This document shows positions 41,985 to 53,694 of a stretch of 64,000 nt of DNA, piece by piece. A program made the position numbers and the translations under genes. The notes beneath the pieces were generated by a model, which was given only the letters and a program-made list of their open reading frames with translations, was not told where the DNA came from and ran no database searches. The stretch spans positions 62,575,209 through 62,639,208 of the forward strand of contig NC_090022.1 in assembly GCF_037176765.1 (NCBI RefSeq). The letters run 5' to 3'. This stretch comes from Anolis sagrei. Its lineage: Eukaryota > Chordata > Lepidosauria > Squamata > Anolidae. The stretch's first letter is position 1. Each line of letters starts with the position of its first letter.

Positions 41985-42185
41985 GTTTATTTATTTATTT
42001 ATTTATGACATTTTTATCCCACCTATTTCAGCCCGAAGGCAACTCAGGGCAGCGTACAGAACCGGCACAATTAGATGCTGTATATATATACATACATATC
42101 TCAGTTAGAAGCAATTAAATTACATCATAAATACATATAAAAACCATAGAAGCAATAAAAACTATATAAATCTATAAAACCAATG
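41985..42185 (-). repeat. LINE L2 3' tail (minus)
   Basis: (TTTA)n, then 'tgacatttttatcccaccta' and 'gaaggcaactcagggcagcg'. Confidence 0.7.
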
Positions 42186-43070
42186 TCTTCCGGTTCTCAA
42201 CAGCACTGGCCTTTGTTGTGCTTCATTCATCCCTTTCTCATTCTTTCTCTCAATGCCATCCTCACTTTTTCTCACAAGATGGAGGTTCCCAGGCAGACGT
42301 GTGGAGGACAGGGAGAAAGGATGCTTGGAATGATCAGCATGAGTTATTTTGAGAAGTGATTCCTTTGAATTTCTATTTGAGAGTTTGTTCCAAAAGATAA
42401 GGAAACACCATCTATTATCATGTAATATACCTGTCTTCTTGGACATTGTTGCAGTGGAAGAAAACATGACATCCATAAAACCTCTCCAGTGCTGATGTCA
42501 GTAGATACAGTATATGCCAGCAGTTTTCAATTTGAAAATATTGACATAATCATCTTTTCTTTCTCTGAACTTGAGCGTTCTCTGAAGTACAAAGGGACAT
42601 GTCAGTACTTGGTCTTCTGTTTTCCTCTTCTAAATATGGCATTAGGTTGACAGAATTCACAATGATAGGTGTGATGCCTTCCTTTCATTTACTCCTAAAT
42701 TATTGTCTAGAAATATGGCTCTTGCAAACATATGCAAACTCAGTGTCTACCTAAGTCACACTTGGCATAAACAAAAATTAGCTTCGTGGTTTGGCTCAGC
42801 TTTTCCACGAAACACATGCTTTGATGACTCAGCACGTTTGTCTGCCCCCATTAAACCAAGCAGCTTATTTACTCAACATGAGATCGCACACTTTCAAGTA
42901 TACAAAAATATCAAATGCTCTCTTTATATAAGACACACTTATACAAAATTATGTTGACAGGATTTGGTGGATGTTAAAAACCTCTAGAACTGTATTGTTT
43001 CAGATATTTGTACCAAAATATTTTGAAAAGGGAATTAGATCAAATGTTGATTTTTTTACTTCATCTGTGT
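42186..43070. other. Non-repetitive intergenic stretch
   Basis: No repeat is evident. It includes an AP-1/MARE-like TGATGACTCAGCA at 42822-42834. It could hold a regulatory element, but nothing more can be said from one sequence. Confidence 0.3.
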
Positions 43071-43079
43071 TAAATAATT

Positions 43080-43225
43080 ATTTATTTGTGGTATTTGTAT
43101 ACCACCCTTCTCAACTTCGAAGGGGACTCAGGGCAGTTCACAGTGTTAGCAACAATTCAATGCCATTGATAAAAAAACAGCACAAAACACCAATAATTCA
43201 GCATTATGTGAAAATTATCCAAATG
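43080..43225 (-). repeat. LINE L2 3' tail (minus)
   Basis: 'tttatttgtggtatttgtat', 'ttcgaaggggactcagggca', 'caacaattcaatgcca'. Confidence 0.7.
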
Positions 43226-43247
43226 TGTAAATCTGCAATGACTGTGG

Positions 43248-43386
43248 GTATGTCTACACTGTAGAATTAATGCAGTCCAATGCCATTTTAATTTCTGCTT
43301 CGGAATCATGGGAGCTCTAGCTTTACAAGGTCTTTAGTCTTCTCTGCCAAAGGGTGATAGTTCCTCACCAAACTACAACTCCCTAG
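43248..43386. mobile_element. Foldback MITE
   Basis: 'tctacactgtagaattaatg', 'gggagctctagctttacaag' and 'ctcaccaaactacaactccc' identify the foldback family. Confidence 0.6.
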
Positions 43387-43580
43387 AACAAAACACCAAC
43401 AGATATCAAGTGAACACTGTAAATATAGAGCAATTTTATGAGAAAGAGGAAAAACCTTTTTCAGAAAAAAATGCCAAAACAATTGACTTCTGGATAGATC
43501 ATGAATAATATATCCAGAAACTCTGGAGAAGGCTTGCATCTTCACAGGAGAAACAGAATAGATAGAAATCTTGAAGATCA

Positions 43581-43732
43581 GGGCTGGATCTACACTGCCA
43601 TATAATCCAGTTCCAAAATGCAGATTAACTGCATTGAAATGGATTATATGGCAGTGTAGACTCATATAATCCAGCTCAATGCCATTAATCTGCATTCTGA
43701 AACTGGATTATATGGCAGTGTAGATCTAGCCC
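43581..43732. mobile_element. Palindromic MITE (152 bp)
   Basis: Ends GGGCTGGATCTACACTGCCA and its inverted copy TGGCAGTGTAGATCTAGCCC. The interior repeats 'tatggcagtgtag' twice. Confidence 0.75.
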
Positions 43733-44620
43733 AAGTAAATGAGAAAGAATCAATGTTCATGTGGGTATATATTAATAGGAGCTATTGGCTTCTCTGTCAG
43801 TTGAAATTTAAGCCCCTTCTAGGTGTGAGTTCAGTCTTTAAAGAAGCTATTAAATTGCTCAGCTCCCCCCCCCCCCCCAAAAAAAAAGGTTCAACACTTT
43901 GGATATCTCCTATAAAGTACTGTACATATTAAAACTCTGAGCAAATTCACTGCCCCACTGACTTGATCATTCATTTTAGTGCAAGGGAAACACAGAGGGC
44001 CAAGGGTACTTTTGTCTCTACTGACAGCAAGTCATATACAATTGACAGCAAGATGCACCACATTATCCATAAACAGCCAAGAGGCAGGCATTTAGATACA
44101 TGATGATGTCCACACTGTAGGAGTGGCTGAATCTTTATTGATTGAGTTAGAGAAAGATGAGCAACCACTGCAAAAAGCCATGCTTCTATGCGACAATTAG
44201 ATAAAAGTTCTTAAAACAAAAGAATACTGTAACAAGTATTCTAATGACAGTTTAACCTGCTGGCTTATCTTGAATCAAAGCCATATTCCTATCCATTGCT
44301 GGTCTGTTTTAAACATATTTTTTTAGTTTTTATTCTTTGTTTTACATCAGCAACTTTCTAATTCCAAAGGTATTTGTATTAGCAAGGAACCCTAGACTCA
44401 GAATACTGCAGCAGAGCAATTCTCTCTCCCTCTAAATGAAAGACGAGTTATTCAGATTATGGGGCAAACATATTGGAATGCAGCTGCATTGGTTTTTGCA
44501 CTTTTTTCAGTTCAAGATTTATGTCCTGCTTTGACATGTCTAAATCATGAAGAAAAATGCTGGTGCTTATAAAAAAAGTGGATATGCTGAAATTTAAACC
44601 ACAAATATTATAACCTTTAT
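43733..44620. other. Intergenic stretch, nothing recognised
   Basis: A C/A homopolymer tract lies at 43865-43888. No gene is seen. Confidence 0.4.
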
Positions 44621-44625
44621 AACTA

Positions 44626-45327
44626 CTGTATTTTCTGGCGTATAAGACTACTTTTTAACCCAGGAAAATCTTCTCAAAAGTTGGGGGGGGGGTCATCTTA
44701 TACACTGGGTGTCATTTTATAGGGTGGGTGCTGAAACTTCTGTGCTGGACTGGAGAATCTGAAATCACCGCATATGGTGGGGAGAGCTAAAAAATGGCAA
44801 CAGCTGCATCTCTATCGCATGCGGTGACCATATGAAAGCAGCAAGGGCGGTGCTGTACAAGTACATTAGAAGAAAATCCATTCAACAGGATTCATGGAAA
44901 GAAGTGACAACATGGTCCCAATGATGAGGTGAAGGTGTAAGTGAAGGGTAGAGCAAGCTGCAGGCATCCTGGATGCCTCAGGTATGGACAAAGGAGATAG
45001 AGCAGTGCTGTGCTCAGAAAAAACATGCCTCTTTCACCTGTCCAGCCTGCCCTTGTATCCTATTATCGTACCTACTTCTCTGCCTCTTAGATCTCGCTCC
45101 TGAGGACTGCAGTGAAGTGGCACAGGCACGCATGTGCGAGATCTGAGAGGCAGAGAGGCAGAGAAGGAGGTAGGGTAATAGGAAAATTATCATATTGAAA
45201 TCAAATCTGATTTTAATTTTTATTTGGTGTGCGTTGGAAGAGGGGTATATCCCAATCTCTATGTTTTAACTGGAAAAGTTAAAGGTCATCTTATATCCCC
45301 AGTCATCTTATATGCTGGAAAATATGG
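44626..45327. mobile_element. Non-autonomous Tc1/mariner-like element (702 bp)
   Basis: Left CTGTATTTTCTGGCGTATAA and right, inverted, CCATATTTTCCAGCATATAA form terminal inverted repeats. TA flanks at 44624-44625 and 45328-45329. No transposase. Its CYRTAT...TATAAG ends resemble those of the element at 432-1015. Confidence 0.65.
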
Positions 45328-45334
45328 TATGTAT

Positions 45335-45600
45335 TGTTGAAGGATTTCATGGCTGGAATCACTGGATTGCTGTAAGTTTTTCGGGCTGTATGGCCATGTT
45401 CCAGAAGCATTATCTCCTGATGTTTCACCTGCATCTATGGCAGGCATCCTCAGAGGCTGTGAGGTCTCATAACCTTTGAGGATCCCTCACAATCTCTTAG
45501 GATGCCTGCCATAGATGTAGGTGAAACATCAGGAGAGACTGCTTCTGTTACATGGCCATACACCCTGTAAAACTTACAGCAACCCATTATAACTATGCTT
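45335..45600. repeat. Foldback copy of the 'tttcgggctgtatggccatg' repeat family
   Basis: The left half 'ttttcgggctgtatggccat' and 'tcacctgcatctatggcagg' is mirrored by 'tgccatagatgtaggtgaaa' and 'catggccatacaccctg'. The result is a large inverted repeat. Confidence 0.65.
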
Positions 45601-48100
45601 TTTTGAGATACAGTGCAGTATTTTTATAGATTAATTACTTTTTACAAATTTCTATTTTGTGTTATTTTAACTATGTGATTTTTTTCAAACTACTGTAAGC
45701 TGCCTTGGCCAGGATGAGGAGAAGGAGGAGAAGAAAAGGGATAGTTTTGCTAAACATGGAATTGAGTTACAATTGCAAAAACATGAATTGAAACAGTAAA
45801 ACTGGTAAAATTTTTCTAAAAAGGACAGGTGGACATTTAGCATTAAATGCAATCTGTATCTTCTAGGATGAAATCAGAGAATGTTGACTTAAGTGGTAAT
45901 CCTCTACAAAGATCACCTGGAGTTTAGAGTAGACACACTTTGTCAAATGAAGGGAGTGTTTCTTCCAGTCAAGGCTCTAAACTGAAAGCAAGTATTTTTT
46001 CCTCCTTGGCGGGCAACCAGCAGAACTGCCTGCCTCTCTCTCCCCTGAGGGGTAACCCAACTCCTCCAAGGCTCAGAGTCTATCAGTACACTCAGTAGCA
46101 TTAATTAGATGGGAGCTGGAAGTACCTACCTGTGACGGCTCTGAACCCTAGCTGGGAAAAACAACTGAATCTTCAGGCTGCTGTCCAGAGAAAGAGCTTC
46201 CTTTCCAGAGACAGAAAGAGCAAACAGACCCATATGATCCAATCCTGTGAGGAATGAAATAAAATCCATATATATTGTCCCAGTGTGGTTGAGGTCAAGT
46301 CTCAGCCCCTGGGTACCCTGACTGGTAAGATTTGTTCTTCTCATTTTACCTTTCCAAGATTGCAAACTAGAAAGAGATTCCTCTTCTAAATCAAAAGTTG
46401 GAATTGTGTGGCAAGATAGACATTGCTCAACTCCCAGTAGTCTTAGCTAGTATAGCCAAAGGTCAGGAATGCTGGAGGTTGGAGTACAATATCTGAACGG
46501 TCACACAAGTCCAATTTCTGGTTTTAATGCTTAAGTTATAGTAGTCCACAGCATGTTTTCCATGTTTTTTTAGCATTTTCCAAAGCTTAGAAAATGTCTG
46601 GTTCTGAACTACAGCTGCCAGAATTCATGAGACAACATGGTTATTGGCTTTGTTGGGGAATTTGGGGGGGGGGGGGGTGTGAAGTCCAAAAAAAGTAACA
46701 TTTCTAAGATCAGAATTTATATGTTGTATGACTTAATATGTCAATGAGGCCGGTTCACTTGCTGGTATTTCTTTAGGGTTTTTGAAAATGAGAAACAGAG
46801 GTCATTTCAACACAAGGCAATGGCTGTGACCATTTACCAGAACCTGTCACTCAAAAGAGTTTCAGTGCTAAGAAGGTGTTCTGACAACAAAAGCAAGCAT
46901 CTATGATTTTAGCTCAATAAAAGGGAAGCCTATTGAGAGGATTCATGCCTAGGGTCTTATTCTACAATGGGCTTTTAACTATATTCTTTCTTGGATTCAA
47001 ACTGTGAAAAACCAACCTTCCTAAATCCCCTCAATAGCTTTCTCTCTTTCTGTCATTGCTGCTGCTTGACTAACTCTTTATATACAATGTATGAAAAATG
47101 AGATATTAATAACCCTGACCAGAGCCAGCCATTGTGTAAGGAGTCATTGTGCAAGTTTCCTTAGTTACTCTGGCCAATGATTTTCAGTCTTGCTGCTTAA
47201 AGCACAACTAAGGTAAAACAGCCTTCAACTTGTTAGTTGGTTTTCCCTGTTTTTAGATGGTCATTGCTGAGCTAGAACAAGCTTTTTGTGACTGCTGGCA
47301 TCACCCCCTTTTCTATTGGAGCACATGATGCTGACCCAACAATATATTAGGTGGTTACATAGCCTCACCCCAAAGGCAGCCCCGATAGACAATTAACAAT
47401 AGGGATACAAATGTGGAAACACATGATAAATGGGTTTTGGGTGTAGCTTCACCCTGCTATCTTTGTTTGGGAGAAGATTGTTGCTGCTAAATAAAGCGAT
47501 GGAAAGGCAGTCTCAGCATAGTATCTAATGAGAAGGAACAGATTGCATAGGATGAAAGCTGTTGCCCCTGAAGAATGTTTGCTTTTTTTTTTGAAAAATA
47601 AATATCTTTCAGGGTGGACAAGCAAAACAAGAGGGTTTTTAAAGAACACAGCTGGTTGAAAATGTCATTTTCCCCCTAACATTTTACATAATAGCCCCTC
47701 ACTAGGAACTAGATTTTTGTAATAAATTGGAAGTGGAACTCAGGGTTCATCTTTAACTGCCATGGCACAATTATATGGAATTATAGAAGCTGTAGTTTTA
47801 TGAAATCTTTCTTTTTCTATCAAACTGCATTATTTCTACAGGGTTGATACACCATTAATGGGAAAAATCCAATTGATAATCTTAACTAGGCTAGAACCAC
47901 TAATTTACCTATGTAGACCAACTAGAGTATATGCATTGAAAACTGAAAATTGATTCAATGCATATACTGATTCAATGCATATAACTAGAGTATAGACAGT
48001 CTCCAAGTTACGAACAAGATAGGTTCTGTAGGTTTGTTCTTCAGTTGAATTTGTATGTAAGTTGGAGTACAAGGTACTTTAAAAAAATATAACCCCTCCC
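45601..48100. other. Intergenic stretch, largely unrecognised
   Basis: A foldback-MITE fragment is likely at 47745-47850 ('atggaattatagaagctgta'). A G tract lies near 46662-46678. The block 46980-47330 looks non-repetitive. No gene is supported. Confidence 0.35.
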
Positions 48101-48128
48101 CCCACACACATGTGTGTGTGTGTGTATA

Positions 48129-48420
48129 CTAGCTGTCCCTTGCCACACGTTGCTGTGGCCCAGTCTGTGTATATGTGTTTTGTGTGTGTATAAATTTGTG
48201 CATATGTGTAGATATGTGTGGCGTATATACATATTGTTTTGCACTGTAATATTTTTTTGGCTTTTTAAGTCTCTTCTGCTGTGTTTTTCAGAGTTTTTAT
48301 GAGTGATGGTCACTTATTGGCCTGAGAGGTGTCTTGTGTCCAAATTTGGTGTCAATTTGTCAATTGGGGTTTGAGTTATGTTAATCCCACAAACGAACAT
48401 TACATTTTTATTTATATAGA
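48129..48420 (-). mobile_element. Non-autonomous Helitron (292 bp, minus)
   Basis: On the minus strand it starts TCTATATAAATAAAAATG and ends in CTAG, inserted between A and T. It is the same family as 26040-26337. It contains a TG/TA-rich stretch. Confidence 0.8.
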
Positions 48421-48779
48421 TGGGGTGTGCACAGCAAATGTTCATTTTTAATGTTTTTTTTAATCACATTAATTAAATTTGTACATACAAATCGATATGA
48501 GAAACATGCAGGAAAGGTGGGGGGGGGGGGGGAGGGGGCAGAATTTAGAAATTGAAACACTCACCAATCATTTTCATTGAGATTCTGTAACGTTCGGATG
48601 CCTCCCAAGGTCAGTTTAATTTCAAGTATAAACATTAAGCAGCTTTGGCAAAGGCAAGAGAACATTAAATATCTTAAAAACCAACCCTTTTTCTTTGGCC
48701 TGATTGCCATATGCAAAGGCGCTGGGAGCGGGACTAGCAAAGTTTATGGGCAGGAGACTGAGAGCATAGAAAGCTTAAA

Positions 48780-48880
48780 AATGTAGTTTGGGAAGGCGAG
48801 GCCCCCTGTGGCAGAGAATGCAAAAGGCCCTGCCCTAAATTACATTTCCCAGAATGCAATTCTCAGCATCAGAAAGCCCC
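48780..48880. mobile_element. Foldback MITE fragment
   Basis: 'ctaaattacatttcccagaa' and 'ggcgaggccccctgtggcag' suggest a diverged foldback family member. Its 'acatttcccagaatgc' is close to the ZNF143 motif. Confidence 0.4.
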
Positions 48881-49605
48881 AATGGGTTGCGCCAGTCGTT
48901 TAGTCAGTCTAACAATAATAATTAAAATTATTGAATCTGTAAAGAGGACTAATGTAATAGCATAAATCTGTGCTAAATTGAAGTTATGTGATTGTGTGTC
49001 ACAAAGATAGACAAGTGATTGCTGTTGTTGCTTTTTTGAGATAAATAGTTTTTGTCTAAACTTTTTAAAATCCCCCAGATCTGTAGATGTGTGAATCTTT
49101 CTGAAACTTCTGTGGATTGATGCCCTGGTTATCTTATGCATGGTCTATAAAATTCAAGTAGATTGCTCTTGTAGCTCTTGTAAAAAAAAGAAAAAAAAGA
49201 AAGTTCCCCAAAAATTAGTGAAATTTGGTGGGGGTAGTAGTAGTAAATGTTTTCTACCATTGTAGCAAGTTTCACTCAAATAGCTTTAAAAATGAGGGAG
49301 AAAGGAGCCTCTGAAGTTTCCCCAATTATAGTAATTTCTGTACAATTACTGTAATTAAATAGTAATGATTTTTTTTTACTCTTGTTATAGTAATGAATTT
49401 TCACTAACTATGCTTTAGAAGCACTTTAGAAATGAAATGCAAGTGCCCCCCAATTTTGTAATGACTTTTGAACCATTCCCATGATAAGTCTTCCAGGAGT
49501 GAATTTCCCTTTGGAGTAGATTTCTCTGACTTCCTGTTGTCTCACCTCCATCTGTAACTATGAGTCATCTGTAAGTCAAATGTTTGTAACTCAGGGCTGG
49601 CTGTT
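48881..49605. other. Intergenic stretch, nothing recognised
   Basis: AT-rich; no supported feature. Confidence 0.4.
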
Positions 49606-49609
49606 CTTG

Positions 49610-49795
49610 GTTTTTTAAAGTGTCCACTTTGGATGGGAGACTGTCAAATAATATCAGATGCCATAAGTAGGATTTCACAGGAAGGATCTGGCAAATCCAC
49701 CTCTCAGTATTACTTACCTAAGAAAACCCTATGAAATTCATGGAGTTGCCATAAGTCAACAGGCAACTTGAAGGCATGACACAGATAATACTTTT
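49610..49795 (+). repeat. 5S-derived SINE, 3' part
   Basis: 'ttggatgggagactgtcaaa' (5S-like), then 'gaaaaccctatgaaattcat' and 'gccataagtcaacaggcaac' match the tail of the SINE at 26345-26571. Confidence 0.65.
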
Positions 49796-50385
49796 CCTTT
49801 CTTTTCTTTTTTCATAACTTGCAACAATTCTTTTAAAAAGTAACATTAGAACCTGTAACATTGTTCCATTTTTGCTGCAATGAGTAGTATTTACTTTTTA
49901 GTTTAAAGGGTTACATGGGACATTTCCATATGATTTCAGGAGATTGGGAGCCATTTTCTTAATTTTGAACCACAAAATATGTTATAGTGTGATATCTGAT
50001 ATGTTTAATAATGAGCAATGGACAAAAACGGGGTATCTTGTTAAAAAGGGAACAAGTAATGAGTGATGCGTAATGTTCAAAGGCCTGGCTGAAATCTTGC
50101 CGCAGTAAATGTCCCTCAGGAACAATTAGACACAATAAAGTAGCAACAAAATTCTTTCAACTCCTACTAAATTAATGGGTGGTTATATTAATGGATGATC
50201 CTCTGATGAAATCAATGGTTCTTTAAAGTGTCCGGTTTGGATATGAATATGCCGGAAGAGATTTGCAACAGCCTGAAGACTGGTGTAAGGGTGGTCTTTA
50301 GCATGGAAATGTTTTGGATTTTGACATTCAGGTGGCCTGCAAAGTATTTTAAAGTATGTGCCTTCATGTTGCCTATTAACTTATG
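49796..50385. other. Intergenic stretch, nothing recognised
   Basis: No supported feature. Confidence 0.4.
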
Positions 50386-51110
50386 ATTTATTTATTTACA
50401 TTATGTCCGAAGAGAATTGAGAATACAGTTATAATGTACAAACAAAGGTAAGAACTTGGCATTATTCTAAATTTCCTTTGTCCAGCAGCTGGCCATTTCA
50501 AGTACCTCTGGTGTAGCTGTGAGAAGGTCCTCTATTGTGCACGTGGCAGGGCTCAGACTGCATTGAGTAAGTGGTCTGTAGTTTGTTCTTCTCCACACTC
50601 ACATGTCGTGGACTCCACTTTGTAGCCCCATTTCTTAAGATTGGCTCTGCATCTCTTGGTGCTAGAGCATAATCTGTTCAGCATCTTCCAAGTCACCCAG
50701 TTTTCTGTGTGCTCAGGGGGGATTTTCTCATCCGGTATCAGCTACTGATTGATGTGCTGGGTTTTAGCTTGCCAGCTTTGGACTCTCGCTTTCTGAGGTG
50801 TTCCTGTGAGTGTCTCTGTAGATCTAAGGAAGCTATTTCTTGATTTAGCTTCCTTAGCTGGCTGATATCTGAACAGAGGATGGGCCATTGATGTCAATGC
50901 CTTGGTCCTTTCATTACTGGCTGCCACTTCCTGATGGAAGTCAAGAGTTGCAATACTAGCTAAACAGTATAGTTTCTCCAGTGGTGTGGGGCATAGACAT
51001 CCTGTGATAATGTGGCCTGTCTCATTAAGAGTCACATCCACTGTTTTAACATGGTGAGATATATTCCACATTGGGCATATGTATGACCCCAAGAGTTATG
51101 TTAGATATGA
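50386..51110 (-). repeat. LINE ORF2 C-terminal fragment, clade unresolved (minus)
   Basis: The minus-strand translation gives WKMLNRLCSSTKRCRANLKK, then WGYKVESTTCECGEEQTTDH. This is the arginine-rich stretch and CxC...H zinc-knuckle ending typical of non-LTR retrotransposon ORF2 proteins. The frame is interrupted by an internal stop. I cannot assign the clade by eye. Confidence 0.6.
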
Positions 51111-51194
51111 GGTTCTTTTCTGGGATATTAGCCACTTTGGGGTAGAAATGAAGATGGTTCAGTTCAGGGACAACCCATTTTGCAGCAAAATGAA

Positions 51195-51196
<2 letters not shown>

Positions 51197-51230
<34 letters not shown>
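51197..51230. repeat. (CT)n microsatellite
   Basis: An uninterrupted TC run of about 28 bp, then a variant. Confidence 0.9.
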
Positions 51231-51815
51231 ACTTAGGTAAAATGAATAATTCAACCTGTATAGCTTAAAAGATTGCTACAGTGGGTTCTTGGTATCCACT
51301 AGTATTTTATACTGTGTAGATACCAAAATCTGTGGATGCTTTAGTCCCATTATATACAATCGTGTCCTTTATCTAAAAAGGCAAAACCAAGCTTTGCTTT
51401 TTGGAATTTTGGGGGATATTTTTGAGCTGTGGATGGTTGAATCTGCAGATGCAAATCCATAGATACAGAGGGCTGAATATTATTACATTGAAGCATATAT
51501 GCTGGACACATATATACATGTTGCCTGAGTCCCAACAAACTGAAAGAAAGGTAGAGAGAAAAAAATCAACCAACTTAATGAAGGATGAGGTGGAAAAGAG
51601 AGGAAGGAGTCTTTATATAGCATCAGCCAGGGACATTTGGGAATTTCTAGGTCATCTAATTTCTCTTAGAGTTGGTGTGAAGAGAATGCTTGACTGGAGC
51701 AGTATTTTCTAACAAATTCCATATACATCTCATAATTTGGATTCTAGTCTTTGACATAAGCCCCTCTGAAATGGGTACAAATGGCTAGAAGGTTGTACAG
51801 TTGGCTTTCCATATT
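51231..51815. other. Intergenic stretch, nothing recognised
   Basis: It contains 'tggttgaatctgcagatgc', similar to other repeats in the window (30906, 52850), but no family is assigned. Confidence 0.35.
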
Positions 51816-51819
51816 TCCA

Positions 51820-52330
51820 GGTTTATTTATTTATTTACTGTACTTTTACCCTGTTCTATCTCAACCCCGAAGGGGACTCAGAGCGGCTTCCAATTTGGCA
51901 ATAATTCAATGCCACATTAACATAAGACAAACAAAATACAATACACATTGTGCATTAAATCATGAAAATCATAAACACTAACATATAAATACAAAAATAG
52001 CTGTTAAAAGATTAAACATAGACTAAAAATCATAACCCAAAAGCTGTTCCAATCACATTGCCATTCACTTCATAGCTATATATGGCCCTGTGCTACCCTC
52101 CAAACACTTGGTTCCATAGCCAGGTTTTAACTTGGCTAAGAGGGTGCCTAATTTAACTGGGAAGGGAGTTCCACAGCTGAGGGGCCACCATTGAGAAGGC
52201 CCTGTCCCTTGCTCCTGCCAACAGCACCTGTGAAGAAAGTGGTACCGAGAACAGCACCCCCCCCCACCCAAAAGATCTTAGCGCCTGAGATGGTTCATAA
52301 GATTTAACTTGTGTGAATTTGATTATGCAC
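51820..52330 (-). repeat. LINE L2, 3' part (minus)
   Basis: (TTTA)n and 'ccgaaggggactcagagcgg', then 'gggagttccacagctgaggg' and 'gagaaggccctgtcccttgc', antisense to the L2 ORF2 end. Confidence 0.75.
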
Positions 52331-53189
52331 ACATTTAATTCATATTGTCTCTCTAGAAATCTCTGGATTGTCCAGTACAACAGTAGGTTATCCAGTGCGA
52401 CCCCAGACAATACGGCTACTACCCAGGAAAAGTTCTGGGAATTGTAGTCCAAAAATGTTCAATACGAGAACTTTTCCAAGCTGCAACAACAACCAGGAGT
52501 TCACATTTCGGTTTATTAACCATCATGACTGAGAATAGACAATTGTGCATTTACAACGTTTATCAAAAATGGGAAAATTTGTAGGTTTGAAGTATTTAAA
52601 TTTAGTAATATAGAGCAGTAATGGAAAACCTTTTGTATTGGTGTATGTTACTCAAAATCAATTTCCATGAAAACAAATACAAGAGTCTCAGGACTCCCAT
52701 AGATACCCAAATCCATGGATGCTCCAGTCCCATTATATACAATGGTGTAGTACAATGGAGTCCCTTATATATAATGTCAAAAGCAATGGGGTGCATTTCA
52801 TAATTTCTTCTGGTGGATTGGGGAATATTTTTAAGCCCTGGAGGGTTGCGTCCGTGGATACTGAGGGCTGGCTGTAATCCCCACCTGCTGCCAAAGCTCT
52901 TTCATTCCACTAGATGGCGCATTGACAAAGAAAACCAATTTCTTCAGGGTGTCAGATCACGCTTATTATTATTATGATGGGCAATCTCTGTCCTTCTTTG
53001 ACTACCTTGTCTTTAGCTCCAGGTATGATAAAAAAGACAATAGGCAGCATAGTGTTTTGCCTCTCAAATTCCAACGAAAAGTGATGTCTTGACTATACTG
53101 AAATAAGGTTGTAATTCTGGGATGTATATGAAGAAAATAAATACACACTCCATCAGTAAATAGTTGTTGTGCGCATTGGAGTCATTTCT
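52331..53189. other. Intergenic stretch with a CTCF-like motif
   Basis: Nothing is recognised apart from the motif at 52907-52920 and a repeat-like 'gatgctccagtcccattata' that resembles 51337-51360. Confidence 0.4.
52907..52920 (+). promoter_or_regulatory. CTCF-core-like motif
   Basis: CCACTAGATGGCGC closely resembles the CTCF core (CCACNAGRKGGCRC style). It lies between the FBXW12-like gene and WNT7A, where a boundary would be reasonable. Occupancy is unknown. Confidence 0.35.
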
Positions 53190-53565
53190 AAACTATGGCA
53201 ACAGTAAGCTTGTCTTATGACAGGGTTGCCTTGTCAAGACTGGTTCAGAGAGAGTTTGCCTTGGCCTTCCTTTGAGGCTGAGAGAGAGTGACTTGCCCAC
53301 AAGGGCATTCGCACTGTGGTTTAGCACCACTTCAACTGCCCCTGGCTCAATGCTAGGGAATCCTTCGAGTTGGGGTTTGGTGAGGCAGCCAGCTCTCTTT
53401 GGCAGGAAAACCATAACTCCAATAATTCTATAGCAATGAGCCATGTCAGTCAAAATGGAGTCAAACTGCCTTCATTCTACAGTGTAGATGTATCTTCAAT
53501 TTCCATGGCTGGGAGGGGATTTGAATCCTGGTGTCCAGGGTCATAATCCAACACTGGAATCATGT
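53190..53565 (-). repeat. Old tRNA-derived SINE split by a foldback MITE
   Basis: 'agtgacttgcccacaag' and 'gggaggggatttgaatcctg' are the two halves of a MIR/core-like SINE. The MITE (about 53305-53495, 'ggtttagcaccacttcaact' to 'ttcattctacagtgtaga') sits between them. Confidence 0.55.
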
Positions 53566-53694
53566 TCACGTAGAATTACTTAAAGATTTAAAAGTTTTTG
53601 AAGTTTTGTTTCCAAGTTGAAAAAAAGTTGAACAAGTCAACACACACACACAGATGCACCCCAGAAGCATGGCCCAATCATAACTGTCCCTGTA

